A stretch of 34,269 nt of DNA from Verrucomicrobiaceae bacterium (GCA_027488755.1 JAIYAZ010000106.1:1-34269); one strand, 5' to 3'; positions 1-7,670 are shown, counted from the stretch's first letter. A program made the numbers and translations. The notes: a model not told the origin generated them from the sequence alone.

Positions 1-449
1 AGCGTGGCGACGTTGGCCTGCGTGGCTTCGTGCAGCCACATCTTGCCGTTCATCGCGGGGGCGATGAGCAGCGGGGCGCGCGTGGCGAGCGCGATCGACG
101 TGAGCGCGTCGTCGGCGAGGCCGTGCGCGAGCTTCGCGAGGACGTTGGCGGTGGCGGGCGCGACGAGGAGAAGCAGCGCGCGGTCGGCGAGCTCGATGTG
201 GCCGGGATGCCAGCTCTGCTTTTCGTCGAACACGGAGGTCGTCACGGGCCGGCGCGAGAGCGTTTGGAAGGTGAGCGGCGTGACGAACTCGGTCGCGCTG
301 CGCGTCATCACCACGCGCACGTCGAAGCCGCGTTTGGTGAGCCGGCTGGTGAGGTCGGCGGCCTTGTAGGCGGCGATGGAGCCGCACACGCCGAGGACGA
401 TGGTCGGCGGATTTTCGATTTTCGAATTTGGATTTTCGATTGGGTCCAT
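1..449 (-). CDS. coaBC: CoaBC, phosphopantothenoylcysteine decarboxylase/synthetase (N-terminal part, cut by window edge)
   Basis: This is the bifunctional coenzyme A enzyme that joins cysteine to 4'-phosphopantothenate (CoaB) and then decarboxylates the product (CoaC, an FMN flavoprotein). Only about 149 residues of the CoaC half are visible. The minus-strand translation shows the flavoprotein pattern: a beta strand IVLGVCGSIAAYKAADL at about residues 18-34, then LLLVAPATANVLAKLAHGLADD, and then LLIAPAMNGKMW with the conserved PAMN motif. The ATG at 447-449 lies 12 bases after the gmk stop, so gmk and coaBC look co-transcribed. The first residues (IENPNSKIENPP) are encoded by a heptamer repeat (411-445), which is unusual. 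rpoZ, often found between gmk and coaBC, is absent. The C-terminal synthetase half lies outside the window. Confidence 0.93.
   Translation of the reverse strand, partial: MDPIENPNSKIENPPTIVLGVCGSIAAYKAADLTSRLTKRGFDVRVVMTRSATEFVTPLTFQTLSRRPVTTSVFDEKQSWHPGHIELADRALLLLVAPATANVLAKLAHGLADDALTSIALATRAPLLIAPAMNGKMWLHEATQANVAT
411..445. repeat. Heptamer repeat tract (ATTTTSG)n inside the coaBC 5' end
   Basis: Five consecutive 7-bp units can be read on the plus strand: ATTTTCG, ATTTTCG, AATTTGG, ATTTTCG, ATTGGGT. The tract is AT-rich against a GC-rich background. It falls just after the coaBC start codon, so it is translated on the minus strand into asparagine/lysine/proline-rich residues that the enzyme does not need. 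The same heptamer (ATTTTGG) recurs at the nagZ/nadD border (21455-21489). Confidence 0.85.
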
Positions 450-461
450 GGGGGCGGGCCC

Positions 462-1091
462 TCAGGCCTCGGCGCGCAACTGCATTCTGCGACTAAGGTA
501 GCGTTCGGCGCGCATGACGGCGCGGAATTTTTCGATGTCCTCTTCCGTCGAGCCGCTGATGAGGGTGTAGCGGTAGTTGCGCCAGTGCTGCATCTCGGCG
601 GCGGCGTTGGTGATGCGGGTCTCGATCTGCTCGGCGGTTTCGGTGCCGCGGCGGGTGAGGCGGCGGCGGAGTTCGTCGAGGCTGGGGGGCATGATGAAGA
701 CGTCGGCGAGCGCGTTCTGGATGAAGGGGTCGTCGCAGGCGCGGATGGTGGCGGCGCCCTGTGTGTCGATGTCGATGAGGACGTCGACGCCTTTGCGCAG
801 GTGGTCGGTGACGGTTTGTTTGAGCGTGCCGTAGCGGCGGCCGTGGACGTTGGCGTGCTCGAGGAATTCGCCGTTGGCGATGCGGGCGACGAAGTCCTCC
901 TCGGTGAGGAAGTAATAATCCTCGCCGTGGACTTCGCCGGGGCGCGGGGTGCGCGTGGTGCACGAGACCGAGTAGACGAAGTCGGGCTTGTGGCGGAGCG
1001 AGGTGGTGAGGGTGGTCTTGCCGGCGCCGGAGGGCGCGGAGAGGACGAAGAGGATGCCGGTGCGGCTGAAAGCGGAGGCGTTATTCGACAT
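462..1091 (-). CDS. gmk: Guanylate kinase
   Basis: It phosphorylates GMP to GDP with ATP in the cytoplasm, an essential step of guanine nucleotide synthesis. The 209-residue protein has the family's usual length. The P-loop SAPSGAGKTT is at residues 18-27. The GMP-binding segment SCTTRTPRPGEVHGEDYYF follows at 43-61, and the DIDTQGA strand and an arginine-rich lid come after it. The start codon overlaps the last 11 bases of yicC, and the stop is 12 bases before coaBC, so the order yicC-gmk-coaBC suggests one operon with coupled translation. There is no Shine-Dalgarno before the ATG. The yicC-gmk pairing is common in bacteria. Confidence 0.97.
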   Translation of the reverse strand: MSNNASAFSRTGILFVLSAPSGAGKTTLTTSLRHKPDFVYSVSCTTRTPRPGEVHGEDYYFLTEEDFVARIANGEFLEHANVHGRRYGTLKQTVTDHLRKGVDVLIDIDTQGAATIRACDDPFIQNALADVFIMPPSLDELRRRLTRRGTETAEQIETRITNAAAEMQHWRNYRYTLISGSTEEDIEKFRAVMRAERYLSRRMQLRAEA

Positions 1092-1947
1092 TGAGAATCT
1101 GTTCGCGGATCTTATCGAGTTCCACCTTGGAGGCGACCACCAATCGCGTGAGCGCGGAGTCCCCGGCCTTCGAGCCGAGGGTGTTGAGCTCGCGGTAGAT
1201 TTCCTGGGTGAGGAATTCCAGGGCGCGACCGCCGGGCTCGGCGGCGTGGAGTTTTTCCTCGAACTGCGCGAAGTGGCTGTCGAGGCGGGTGAGTTCCTCG
1301 GAGACGTCGCAGCGTTCGGCGAAGAGCGCGATTTCGGTGACGAGGCGCGTGTCGTCGAGCGGGAGGTCGAGGGCGGCGCGGGCGAGGCGGGCGCGGAGTT
1401 CCTCGCGGTAGCGGGTGACGACTTCGGGTGCGAGGCGGGCGGCCTCGGTGCGGGCGGCGCGCAGCGTGGCGAGGCGGGCGGCGAGGTCGCGGCGGAGGGC
1501 CTCGCCTTCGCGGGCGCGCATGGTGGCGAGGGCGTCGAGCGCGGCGTCGAGCGCGGTGAGGATGAGGGGTTCCCAATCCACGCGGGCGGGCGGCGCGGGG
1601 CGGACGATGCCGGGGATGGCGAGGAGGGTGTTCACGTCGACCGCGCCGGGGAGGGCGAGTTCGTGCTGGAGCGCGCGGAGGTCGGCGAGCACCTGGCGGG
1701 CGAGCTCGTGGTCGATCTCGGCGCCGCCGCCGGTCTCCGCACCGCCGAGGGTGATGGCGACGTTCACGCGGCCGCGGGCGACGCGGCGGGCGATGCGGTC
1801 GCGCAGCGGGGCCTCGAGCGCGGCGAGATCGCGCGGGAGCTGGCAGGCGACTTCGAGGCCCTTGCGGTTGACAGAGGTGCATTCGACGACGCACTGGAGC
1901 CCCTGCGCGGTGGCTTCGCCGCGGCCGTAGCCGGTCATGCTGTTCAT
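1081..1947 (-). CDS. yicC: YicC family endoribonuclease
   Basis: This family (YicC_N followed by the DUF1732 C-terminal domain) includes E. coli YicC, reported as an endoribonuclease acting on small RNAs. The 288-residue protein begins with the hallmark MNSMTGYGRGEA. It carries VNRKGLEV near residue 27 and RRVARGRVNV near residue 54. It ends with the very conserved tail ELNTLGSKAGD followed by KVELDKIREQILNVE. Its stop overlaps the gmk start by 11 bases. A good promoter (TTGCGC, 18 bp, TATTCT) ends only 7 bases before the ATG, so the mRNA may be leaderless and this promoter probably drives yicC-gmk-coaBC. The family assignment is firm; the RNase role here is inferred from the family. Confidence 0.95.
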   Translation of the reverse strand: MNSMTGYGRGEATAQGLQCVVECTSVNRKGLEVACQLPRDLAALEAPLRDRIARRVARGRVNVAITLGGAETGGGAEIDHELARQVLADLRALQHELALPGAVDVNTLLAIPGIVRPAPPARVDWEPLILTALDAALDALATMRAREGEALRRDLAARLATLRAARTEAARLAPEVVTRYREELRARLARAALDLPLDDTRLVTEIALFAERCDVSEELTRLDSHFAQFEEKLHAAEPGGRALEFLTQEIYRELNTLGSKAGDSALTRLVVASKVELDKIREQILNVE

Positions 1948-1954
1948 GGGGGGA

Positions 1955-1984
1955 AGAATAGAGGACGAGGGGGGGCTCGCGCAA
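1955..1984 (-). promoter_or_regulatory. Predicted yicC promoter, leaderless geometry
   Basis: On the minus strand, -35 TTGCGC (1979-1984) and -10 TATTCT (1955-1960) are 18 bp apart. Only 7 bases separate the -10 box from the yicC ATG, so transcription should begin at or next to the start codon. Confidence 0.6.
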
Positions 1985-2022
1985 CGGTCGCGGAGGACGC
2001 GAAGGGATTTCCGGCGGGAGCT

Positions 2023-2721
2023 TTATTCCCGGTCGAGCCAGAGGGCCTGGCGGAAGCAGAAGCGGCGGGCGTGGCCGAAGTTTTGCCAGCCGGCGGCGCG
2101 GGCGAGGGCGGCGAATTCCGCGAACGAAAAGGCGCGCCGCACCGAGAGGCGGGCGTCGGTCACGGTCATGGGCTCGCGCATCCACGTGGCGGTGAGGAGG
2201 TCGACGCCGAGCGTGCCGGCGGCGCAGCGGCGGAGGTCGCTCACGAGGACGTGGCGGCGGGCGAGTTGGGCGAGGTGGCAGAGGAGGGCGGCGGCGTCCT
2301 CAGTGGAGAAATGGTGCAGCGCGAGGGAGCAGAGCACGACGTCCCACGTTTCGCCGGTGCCGAAGGTGCGGATGTCGCCGGCGTGGTAGCGAATGTTCGG
2401 GTGGGCGGCGGAGAGGCGACGCGCGATGGCGAGGGTGGAGGTCTGCTGGTCGACGGCGTCGATTTCCACGGCGACGCCGGCGCGGGCGGCCCAGGTGGCG
2501 ATGACGCGTGGGAGGTCGCCCGAGCCCGTGGCGAGATCGAGGATGCGCCAGGGTTGGGCGCTGGGGTGCAGGCGGGCGGCGAGGTGGCGGCGCACAAGCG
2601 CGTGGCTGCCGAAGAAGCGGTTAAGCGTGACGAGATTTTCGAGGTCACGCTCGAGGGCGGGCGAGACGGGTTGCTCGACGTCCATGCACTCGCGGACGGC
2701 GGGATCGAAAAGGCGGGGCAT
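2023..2721 (-). CDS. Class I SAM-dependent methyltransferase, substrate unknown
   Basis: The 232-residue protein has a Rossmann-type methyltransferase core. Motif I is ILDLATGSGDLP at residues 60-71, the acidic ribose-binding position follows in the strand IDAVDQQ (88-93), and HAGDIRTF marks motif II/III. The strand VVLCSLALHHF resembles the post-motif of UbiE/Methyltransf_25 proteins. An N-terminal helical region of about 55 residues precedes the core. It lies 48 bases downstream of pgeF on the same strand, separated by a heptamer/hairpin tract, and 75 bases upstream of yicC. The small-molecule type of methyltransferase is inferred from the fold; the acceptor cannot be told from the sequence or the neighbours. 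Confidence 0.85.
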   Translation of the reverse strand: MPRLFDPAVRECMDVEQPVSPALERDLENLVTLNRFFGSHALVRRHLAARLHPSAQPWRILDLATGSGDLPRVIATWAARAGVAVEIDAVDQQTSTLAIARRLSAAHPNIRYHAGDIRTFGTGETWDVVLCSLALHHFSTEDAAALLCHLAQLARRHVLVSDLRRCAAGTLGVDLLTATWMREPMTVTDARLSVRRAFSFAEFAALARAAGWQNFGHARRFCFRQALWLDRE

Positions 2722-2724
2722 TTT

Positions 2725-2787
2725 GGGAGAGGGGAGATCGGAGTTGGGAGATGGAAGACGGGCAATCTTCTAGCTCCCATCTTCCAA
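2725..2787. repeat. Heptamer-periodic tract with inverted symmetry between pgeF and the methyltransferase
   Basis: Nine 7-bp units follow one another: GGGAGAG, GGGAGAT, CGGAGTT, GGGAGAT, GGAAGAC, GGGCAAT, CTTCTAG, CTCCCAT, CTTCCAA. The first half is purine-rich and the second pyrimidine-rich. As a result GGGAG (2746-2750) can pair with CTCCC (2774-2778), and GAAGA (2754-2758) with TCTTC (2766-2770). The tract covers the last codons and stop of pgeF and the leader of the methyltransferase gene. Confidence 0.75.
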
Positions 2788-3453
2788 CTTCGCGCAGCTC
2801 AGCATGAGCAGCGCGAGCATGCGGCCGGTGTGGCCGCGTTCGCGGCGGTAGGAGTAGTAGCGGTCGGGATCGCTCGCGGTGCAGGTGCCGGCGTCGTGGT
2901 AGTGGCCGACGCCGAGGGCGCGGGCCTGCGCGGCGAGGGTGGCGGCGAAGTCGACCTCGTAGAACGGCGGGCGGATGCACGGGCTCACGACGACGACGAG
3001 ATCGGCGGGCACGCTGCCGTGCCGGGCGTGGAGGCATTCCACGCCGCGGGCGAGGATGTTGGCCTCGGTGCCCTTGCGGCCGGAGTGGAGCAGGGCGATG
3101 GCGCGGCGAACGGGGTCCACGACGTAAATGGCGGCGCAATCGGCGACGTAGATGCCGAGGGTGAGCCCGGGCGTGTCGGTGGCGAGGCCGTCCGCGCCGG
3201 GGGCGATCACCGGGCCGGTGACGGCGGTGACGAGGCTGCCATGGATTTGCTCGGCGAGGGCGGGGGCGGCGAAGCCGAGGTCGTTGAGGAGGCGGGCGTG
3301 GACGGGGCGGAGGCGATCGAGGGCCTCGGCGCGTTCGACGTCGACGGCGACGCCCGGCACGCGCGTGAGAAACGCCGCCCGCACGCCGGGCAGGGCATCC
3401 AGTGCGGGGAAAGTTTCGACCGGCAGCGCGGCTTCGGGCATGCCGTCACGCAT
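2770..3453 (-). CDS. pgeF: PgeF/YfiH family protein (laccase-domain, peptidoglycan editing factor)
   Basis: The family binds a metal at a Cys-His-His site. E. coli PgeF removes wrongly incorporated peptidoglycan precursors, and other members act on purine nucleosides. From the ATG at 3451-3453 the protein is 227 residues. His71 (in QIHG), Cys106 (in ADCAA) and His123 (in LLHSG) fall where the family's metal ligands are expected. The usual HAGWRG motif reads HSGRKG here (123-128). The end shows the family pattern YYSYRRERGHTGRMLALL. The open frame runs further upstream into the divergent symporter gene, but nothing there looks like the family, so I place the start at 3453; 3441 is an alternative. 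The last codons lie in a heptamer tract. Confidence 0.9.
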   Translation of the reverse strand: MRDGMPEAALPVETFPALDALPGVRAAFLTRVPGVAVDVERAEALDRLRPVHARLLNDLGFAAPALAEQIHGSLVTAVTGPVIAPGADGLATDTPGLTLGIYVADCAAIYVVDPVRRAIALLHSGRKGTEANILARGVECLHARHGSVPADLVVVVSPCIRPPFYEVDFAATLAAQARALGVGHYHDAGTCTASDPDRYYSYRRERGHTGRMLALLMLSCAKLEDGS

Positions 3454-3682
3454 AGGCGGCCGCGCCGCGCGGCTCCAGCGGATTTCACGAACGGGCGAGC
3501 ACGGGAAGCAAGCGGGCGACGCGCGGGGAGGGGAGCTGCGCCGCACCGGGAACGGCTCCCCGCCGAGGCCGGGTTGATGGCGATGGATGGGTTGAACTCC
3601 CGGCCCTAAAGCCCCACGCTGTCCCGCACCGCCCGCCGGCCCGCGCCCGCCGGGCGGATCGACGACCCGGCCCGCCCCCTTC

Positions 3683-5101
3683 ATGTCCGCGCCATCCTCC
3701 CCGCCGTCTTCCGACAAGGTCCCCGCCAAGGAAAAGCTCGCCTACGGCGTCGGGCAGATTTCCGGCAGCCTGCACAACACCGTGGACGAGCGCTTCATGA
3801 GCCCGATTTTCGTTCTCCATCTCGGCGTTTCTCCCGGCCTCATTGGGATCTTCAACCTCATCTGGCGGCTCTGGGACGCCGTCACCGACGTGCTCATGGG
3901 CTGGATCAGCGACAACACCCGCACGCGCTGGGGCCGTCGCCGTCCCTACATGCTTCTCGGCGCCATCCTCGTCGCCTTCTGGATGCCCGTGATCTGGCTC
4001 TTCGGCCGCAACTGGGACCTGCCGACCATCATCATCTGGATGTTTGTCTGCCAGCTCCTGCTCTACCTTTTCTCCACGATCTGGAACATCCCCTACCAGT
4101 CGATGCTGCTCGAGATCACCCCCGACAGCACGGAGCGGACGAGCGTGGCCGCCTGGCGGTCCTACATCGCGGCTCCCATCGGCCTCGGCGCCGCCTGGCT
4201 CTGGTATTTCGCGCAGCACCCCATGTTTCACGGCCCCGACGGCCAGCCCGACATCATCAACGGCGCGTTCTGGCTCACCATCGTCCTGTCCGTCCTCGTC
4301 CTGGTCTGCGGGGTCATCCCCGCCTTCTTCTGCCGCGAGCGCTACTACGCCCAGGCCCAGCACCAGAAGGCCATCCCCCTGCGCGAGGAAATTCGCCTCA
4401 CGCTCACCAACCGTCCGTTTCTCCTGCTCGTGCTGCTCACCTTCCTTTTCTACATGGGCAGCCACCTCAAGGCCGGCCTCGCCTTTTACACGAAGGTCTT
4501 TTACGTCTGCGGCGGCGACGAGAACCTCGCCGCAAAAATCGCCGGCATCGAAGGCACCCTCTACGTCTTCGCCAGCATCCTCGGAGTGCCCATTTTCCAA
4601 TGGCTGGCCAAACGCCACGGCAAACGCGCCAGCCTCGCCGCCGTCATGGCCGTGACGTTTTTTGGCAGCCTCTCGACCTGGTTCACCTACCTCCCCGAGC
4701 ATCCCTACCTCTCCATCTTCAGCACGCTGCTGCTGGCCCCGGCGACTTCGGGCATCTGGGTCCTCCTGCCCTCGCTCACCGGCGACGTCGTCGACCACGA
4801 CGAACTCCGCACCGGCGAACGCCGCGAAGGCTCTTTCGCGAGCACGTTTTCGTGGACGTTTAAGCTCACCGCCTCGCTGGCCGTTGGCTTTTCCGGTTTG
4901 CTCGTCGTCTGGGTCGGTTACGACGCCTCGACGAAAGCCATTCCGCCCATGGAAGTCATCGACCGCATGCGCTGGCTGCTCATCCTCATTCCCGCGCTCT
5001 TCATCGGCCCGGCCATCTGGCTCGCCGCGCGCTTCCCGCTCACCACCGCCCGCATCGCCGAAAATCGCGCCCTCCTCGAAGCCCGCCGCGGCGCGGCCTG
5101 A
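3683..5101 (+). CDS. GPH-family sugar:cation symporter (MFS)
   Basis: The 472-residue membrane protein belongs to the glycoside-pentoside-hexuronide transporters (TC 2.A.2, MFS_2), which import sugars or glycosides with H+ or Na+. Residues 18-30 (KLAYGVGQISGSL) match the family's first helix. WDAVTDVLMGWISDNT (64-79) with RWGRRRP (82-88) is the signature loop between helices 2 and 3. GDVVDHDELRTGERREGSF in the C-terminal half is the second family signature. About 12 hydrophobic segments can be read. It is divergent from pgeF across 229 bp in which I see no further gene and no convincing promoter. No sugar hydrolase is adjacent, so the substrate is unknown. Confidence 0.92.
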   Translation: MSAPSSPPSSDKVPAKEKLAYGVGQISGSLHNTVDERFMSPIFVLHLGVSPGLIGIFNLIWRLWDAVTDVLMGWISDNTRTRWGRRRPYMLLGAILVAFWMPVIWLFGRNWDLPTIIIWMFVCQLLLYLFSTIWNIPYQSMLLEITPDSTERTSVAAWRSYIAAPIGLGAAWLWYFAQHPMFHGPDGQPDIINGAFWLTIVLSVLVLVCGVIPAFFCRERYYAQAQHQKAIPLREEIRLTLTNRPFLLLVLLTFLFYMGSHLKAGLAFYTKVFYVCGGDENLAAKIAGIEGTLYVFASILGVPIFQWLAKRHGKRASLAAVMAVTFFGSLSTWFTYLPEHPYLSIFSTLLLAPATSGIWVLLPSLTGDVVDHDELRTGERREGSFASTFSWTFKLTASLAVGFSGLLVVWVGYDASTKAIPPMEVIDRMRWLLILIPALFIGPAIWLAARFPLTTARIAENRALLEARRGAA

Positions 5102-5118
5102 TTCGCGCCTGCGCGGGC
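5081..5118. terminator. Possible hairpin between convergent symporter and tolC genes
   Basis: GCCCGC (5081-5086) and GGCGCG (5090-5095) can pair with CGCGCC (5104-5109) and GCGGGC (5113-5118), leaving a 3-base internal loop. There is no T-run on either strand, so it would be a weak or factor-dependent terminator. It spans the symporter stop codon and almost reaches the tolC stop. Confidence 0.3.
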
Positions 5119-5120
5119 GG

Positions 5121-7166
5121 CTAGAAGATGCCGAGGAATTTTTTCCGGGGCTTCGGGGTGGGCTCGGGGGCGGCTTTGGTGGCTTTGGCGACTTTCGGGT
5201 TGCCCGCGGGCTGGTAGGGGATGGGGGCGTTCGCGGCGAGGCCGGAGATGGGGTCCTGCTGGCGGAGCTTGCCGGGGAGGACGGGCTGGGGCGCGGTGGG
5301 GTTCGTGACCTTGGCGAATTTGGTGCGTTCGCGGGGCTTGAGCGGGTCGTCGAAGATTTCCTCGTATTGGGCGTCGAGGGAGAGGGCGAGGTCGTATTGG
5401 GCGAGGGCGGCGAGGTAGTCGTAGCGGGCCTGGAGGACGGTGGTCTGCGACTCGAGGAGCTGGACCTGGGCGTTCAGGACGTCGAGCTGGGTGCCGGCGC
5501 CGGCGTCGAGGCGTTCCTGCGCGAGGCGGAGGGCTTCGGTGGCCTGGACGACGCTGGCTTCCTGGCTGGTGAGGGTTTGCTCGGCGGTCTGGAGGTTGGA
5601 GATGGCCTGCTGGACGTTGAAGATGACCTGGCGGACGGCGGCATCGTAGTTGATGACGGCCTGTTTGAGCTGGGCGCGGGCCTGGGAGACGTTGCCGGCG
5701 GTGGCGAAGCCGTCGAAGATGGCCCAGCTGCCCTGGAAGCCGTAGGTCCAGCCCTGGGTGACCTGGCCGAGGTCCTGGAAGGCCTGGTTGTTTTGCCAGG
5801 TGTAGCTGGCGGTGGCGGAGACGCTGGGGAGGTAGCCGGCGAACTGGACTTTGACGTTTTCGGAGTTCGACAGGATGGCCTGGCGCTGGGCTTTGAGGAC
5901 GGGGCTGCGCTGGATGGCGACGCGGATGGATTCGTCGGGGTTGAAGGTGCGGGGCTGGTAGGGGAGGGTGCCGACGACGTTGAAGGGGACTTCGCTGGGG
6001 CGGGTGACCTTGTAGTCCATGCCGAGGGTCTGGACGAGCTGGTATTGGGAGATGCGGAGGTTGTTGAGGGCGCTGATGACGGCGGGCTGCTGGTTGGCGA
6101 CGGCGACCTGGGCCTGGAGGACGTTAAAGCGGGGGACGGTGCCGGCTTCGTAGCGGGATTGCTGGTCCTGGAGTTGCTGCTGGAGGAGGGTGAGGGATTG
6201 CTGCTGGGCGACGACGAGGGCGCGGTTGAGGATGACCTGGTAGAAGGCGGTTTTTACGTCGGCGATGGTTTGGTCGATGGTCTGGCGGAGACTGAAGTAG
6301 GCGGCGTCTTCGACGAAGCGGGCGGCCTTGATGCCGGCGATGACGGCGCCGCCGTTGTAGATGAGCTGGCTGGCCTGGAAGCCGACGTTCCATTGCTGGG
6401 GGTTCACGTAGGGGGAGCCGCCGCCGCTGAAGTCGAGGGGGACGATGCTGCCGTCGGGGAGGGGGATGTTGAGGGTGCTGCCGCCGGAGGAGGGGCTTTT
6501 CGGGTCGGTGAGGCTCGTCTGCTGCTGGGTGAAGCCGGCGACGGCGTTGATCTGCGGGAGGGCCTGCGCGGCGATGGTGATGAGCTGGCCGCGGGTGAGG
6601 CGGATTTGTTCGACGGCGTTGAGGATGTCGGGGTTTTTGGTGAGGGCGGTGCGGATGGCGTCGTCGAGGGAGAGGTCGGGGACGGCGGGGTTGCGCTGGC
6701 TTTTGGCGAAGGCCTGGATTTGGGCGATGGCCTGTTCGTTGAGTTTTTTGATGGTGGCCTTGCTGGGGGTGACGTCCTCGGGGTCGCGCTTGATGTCGGC
6801 GGCGGGGAGGGGGGCGGGGCCGGGGTTGGCGAGGGAGGGGTCGAGGTCGGGCTCGGGGAGGCCGGGGACGGGCGCGAGGGTGGGGTTGAGCGTGCTGTCG
6901 GTGAGGTTCGCCGAGTAGGTGCTGGCCGAGGCGTTGCCGGCGGGGGTGGCGGTGGCCCCGGGGAGGGTGGCGGTATAGGTGGCCGCGGGGGTGGCGTCGG
7001 GCGTCGCCGTGGGTGTGGCGAGGGCCTGGGCGGCCGGGAGGAGCTGCGGGGCGGCCGGGGCGGCCGGAGCGGGGGAGGGCGCGGGTTGCCCGTGGAGGGC
7101 GGTGGCGAGGGCGAGCGGGAGGAGGAGGACCGAGGCGGCGCGGGTGAGCTGCGGGCGGAGCATCAT
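5121..7166 (-). CDS. TolC-family outer membrane efflux protein with long N-terminal linker
   Basis: This is an outer-membrane channel of the OEP/TolC family (two OEP repeats), which exports compounds with an inner-membrane pump and a periplasmic adaptor. From the ATG at 7164-7166 it has 681 residues. A signal peptide ends near AALHGQ-like residues 22-27. Residues 28-135 are a Pro/Ala/Thr-rich low-complexity linker, and the OEP fold starts near LSLDDAIRTALTKNPD (166-180). Coiled-coil stretches such as QLLQQQLQDQQSRYEAGTV and a second copy with RLAQERLDAGAGTQLDVL mark the two repeats. The ATG overlaps the marR stop (ATGA), so the two are translationally coupled and tolC is probably the MarR target. 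No pump or adaptor gene is adjacent. The linker is unusually long for the family. Confidence 0.93.
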   Translation of the reverse strand: MMLRPQLTRAASVLLLPLALATALHGQPAPSPAPAAPAAPQLLPAAQALATPTATPDATPAATYTATLPGATATPAGNASASTYSANLTDSTLNPTLAPVPGLPEPDLDPSLANPGPAPLPAADIKRDPEDVTPSKATIKKLNEQAIAQIQAFAKSQRNPAVPDLSLDDAIRTALTKNPDILNAVEQIRLTRGQLITIAAQALPQINAVAGFTQQQTSLTDPKSPSSGGSTLNIPLPDGSIVPLDFSGGGSPYVNPQQWNVGFQASQLIYNGGAVIAGIKAARFVEDAAYFSLRQTIDQTIADVKTAFYQVILNRALVVAQQQSLTLLQQQLQDQQSRYEAGTVPRFNVLQAQVAVANQQPAVISALNNLRISQYQLVQTLGMDYKVTRPSEVPFNVVGTLPYQPRTFNPDESIRVAIQRSPVLKAQRQAILSNSENVKVQFAGYLPSVSATASYTWQNNQAFQDLGQVTQGWTYGFQGSWAIFDGFATAGNVSQARAQLKQAVINYDAAVRQVIFNVQQAISNLQTAEQTLTSQEASVVQATEALRLAQERLDAGAGTQLDVLNAQVQLLESQTTVLQARYDYLAALAQYDLALSLDAQYEEIFDDPLKPRERTKFAKVTNPTAPQPVLPGKLRQQDPISGLAANAPIPYQPAGNPKVAKATKAAPEPTPKPRKKFLGIF

Positions 7167-7666
7167 AGGAGAGGGGTGGCCGGTTCTTCGGTGACGGTGA
7201 GGGGCAGGGGTGGCTGGGCCTGGCAGAAGGCGAAGATTTTTTCGTAGATCTGGAGCCACATGTGTTGTTCGTCGACGCGGAGAGTGCGCATGACCTTGGA
7301 GAGATTCTCGGTCATGTCGAGGCGGATTTCTGAAACGAAGTCGGTGCCTTTGGGGTTGATGCGGACGAGGACTTTGCGGCGGTCGTGGGGGTCGGTGGTG
7401 CGGCTGACGTAGTCGAGGCGTTCGAGGCGGTCAACGAGGCCGGTGGCGGCGGCGGTGGTGTGGCCCATGCGCTCGGCGATTTCCGTCATGCTGAGGGACT
7501 CGTGGGCGCAGATGTGGGTGAGGAGAAAGAACTGGACGAAGGAGACTTCGCCCTCGGCCAGGGTGGCGGAGAGGCTGGTGATGAAGCAGCGCTGGAGGGC
7601 GAGGATGATGTCCGCGAGCCGGCCGATCGCGTCGGAGCTGAGGGCGAGTTCGTCGGATGTCGGCAC
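7163..7666 (-). CDS. MarR family transcriptional regulator
   Basis: The 167-residue protein has the winged-helix layout of MarR repressors. A helical N-terminus is followed by LSMTEIAERMGHTTAAATGLVDRLERLDYVSR as the helix-turn-helix (about residues 58-89). The wing is TDPHDRRKVLVRINPKG, containing the DxRxx pattern typical of the family, and C-terminal dimer helices follow. The start is GTG at 7664-7666. Its stop overlaps the tolC start by 4 bases, so it probably controls the marR-tolC operon in response to a small toxic molecule. Three related elements (GTTGACCCC, TTTAACCCC, GTTAACC) lie upstream and may be its operator. The ligand is unknown. Confidence 0.93.
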   Translation of the reverse strand: MPTSDELALSSDAIGRLADIILALQRCFITSLSATLAEGEVSFVQFFLLTHICAHESLSMTEIAERMGHTTAAATGLVDRLERLDYVSRTTDPHDRRKVLVRINPKGTDFVSEIRLDMTENLSKVMRTLRVDEQHMWLQIYEKIFAFCQAQPPLPLTVTEEPATPLL

Positions 7667-7670
7667 GGGG

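Noticed and set aside
988-3609. An 873-codon plus-strand open frame
   Set aside because: It crosses yicC, the methyltransferase and pgeF, all well supported on the minus strand, and has the biased composition of an antisense shadow.
3454-3682. A gene or regulatory RNA in the 229-bp pgeF/symporter gap
   Set aside because: No coding frame with family similarity, no convincing promoter pair and no stable structure beyond GC-rich noise.
4662-7247. An 861-codon plus-strand open frame
   Set aside because: It changes from a shadow of the symporter to the antisense of tolC and shows no domain.
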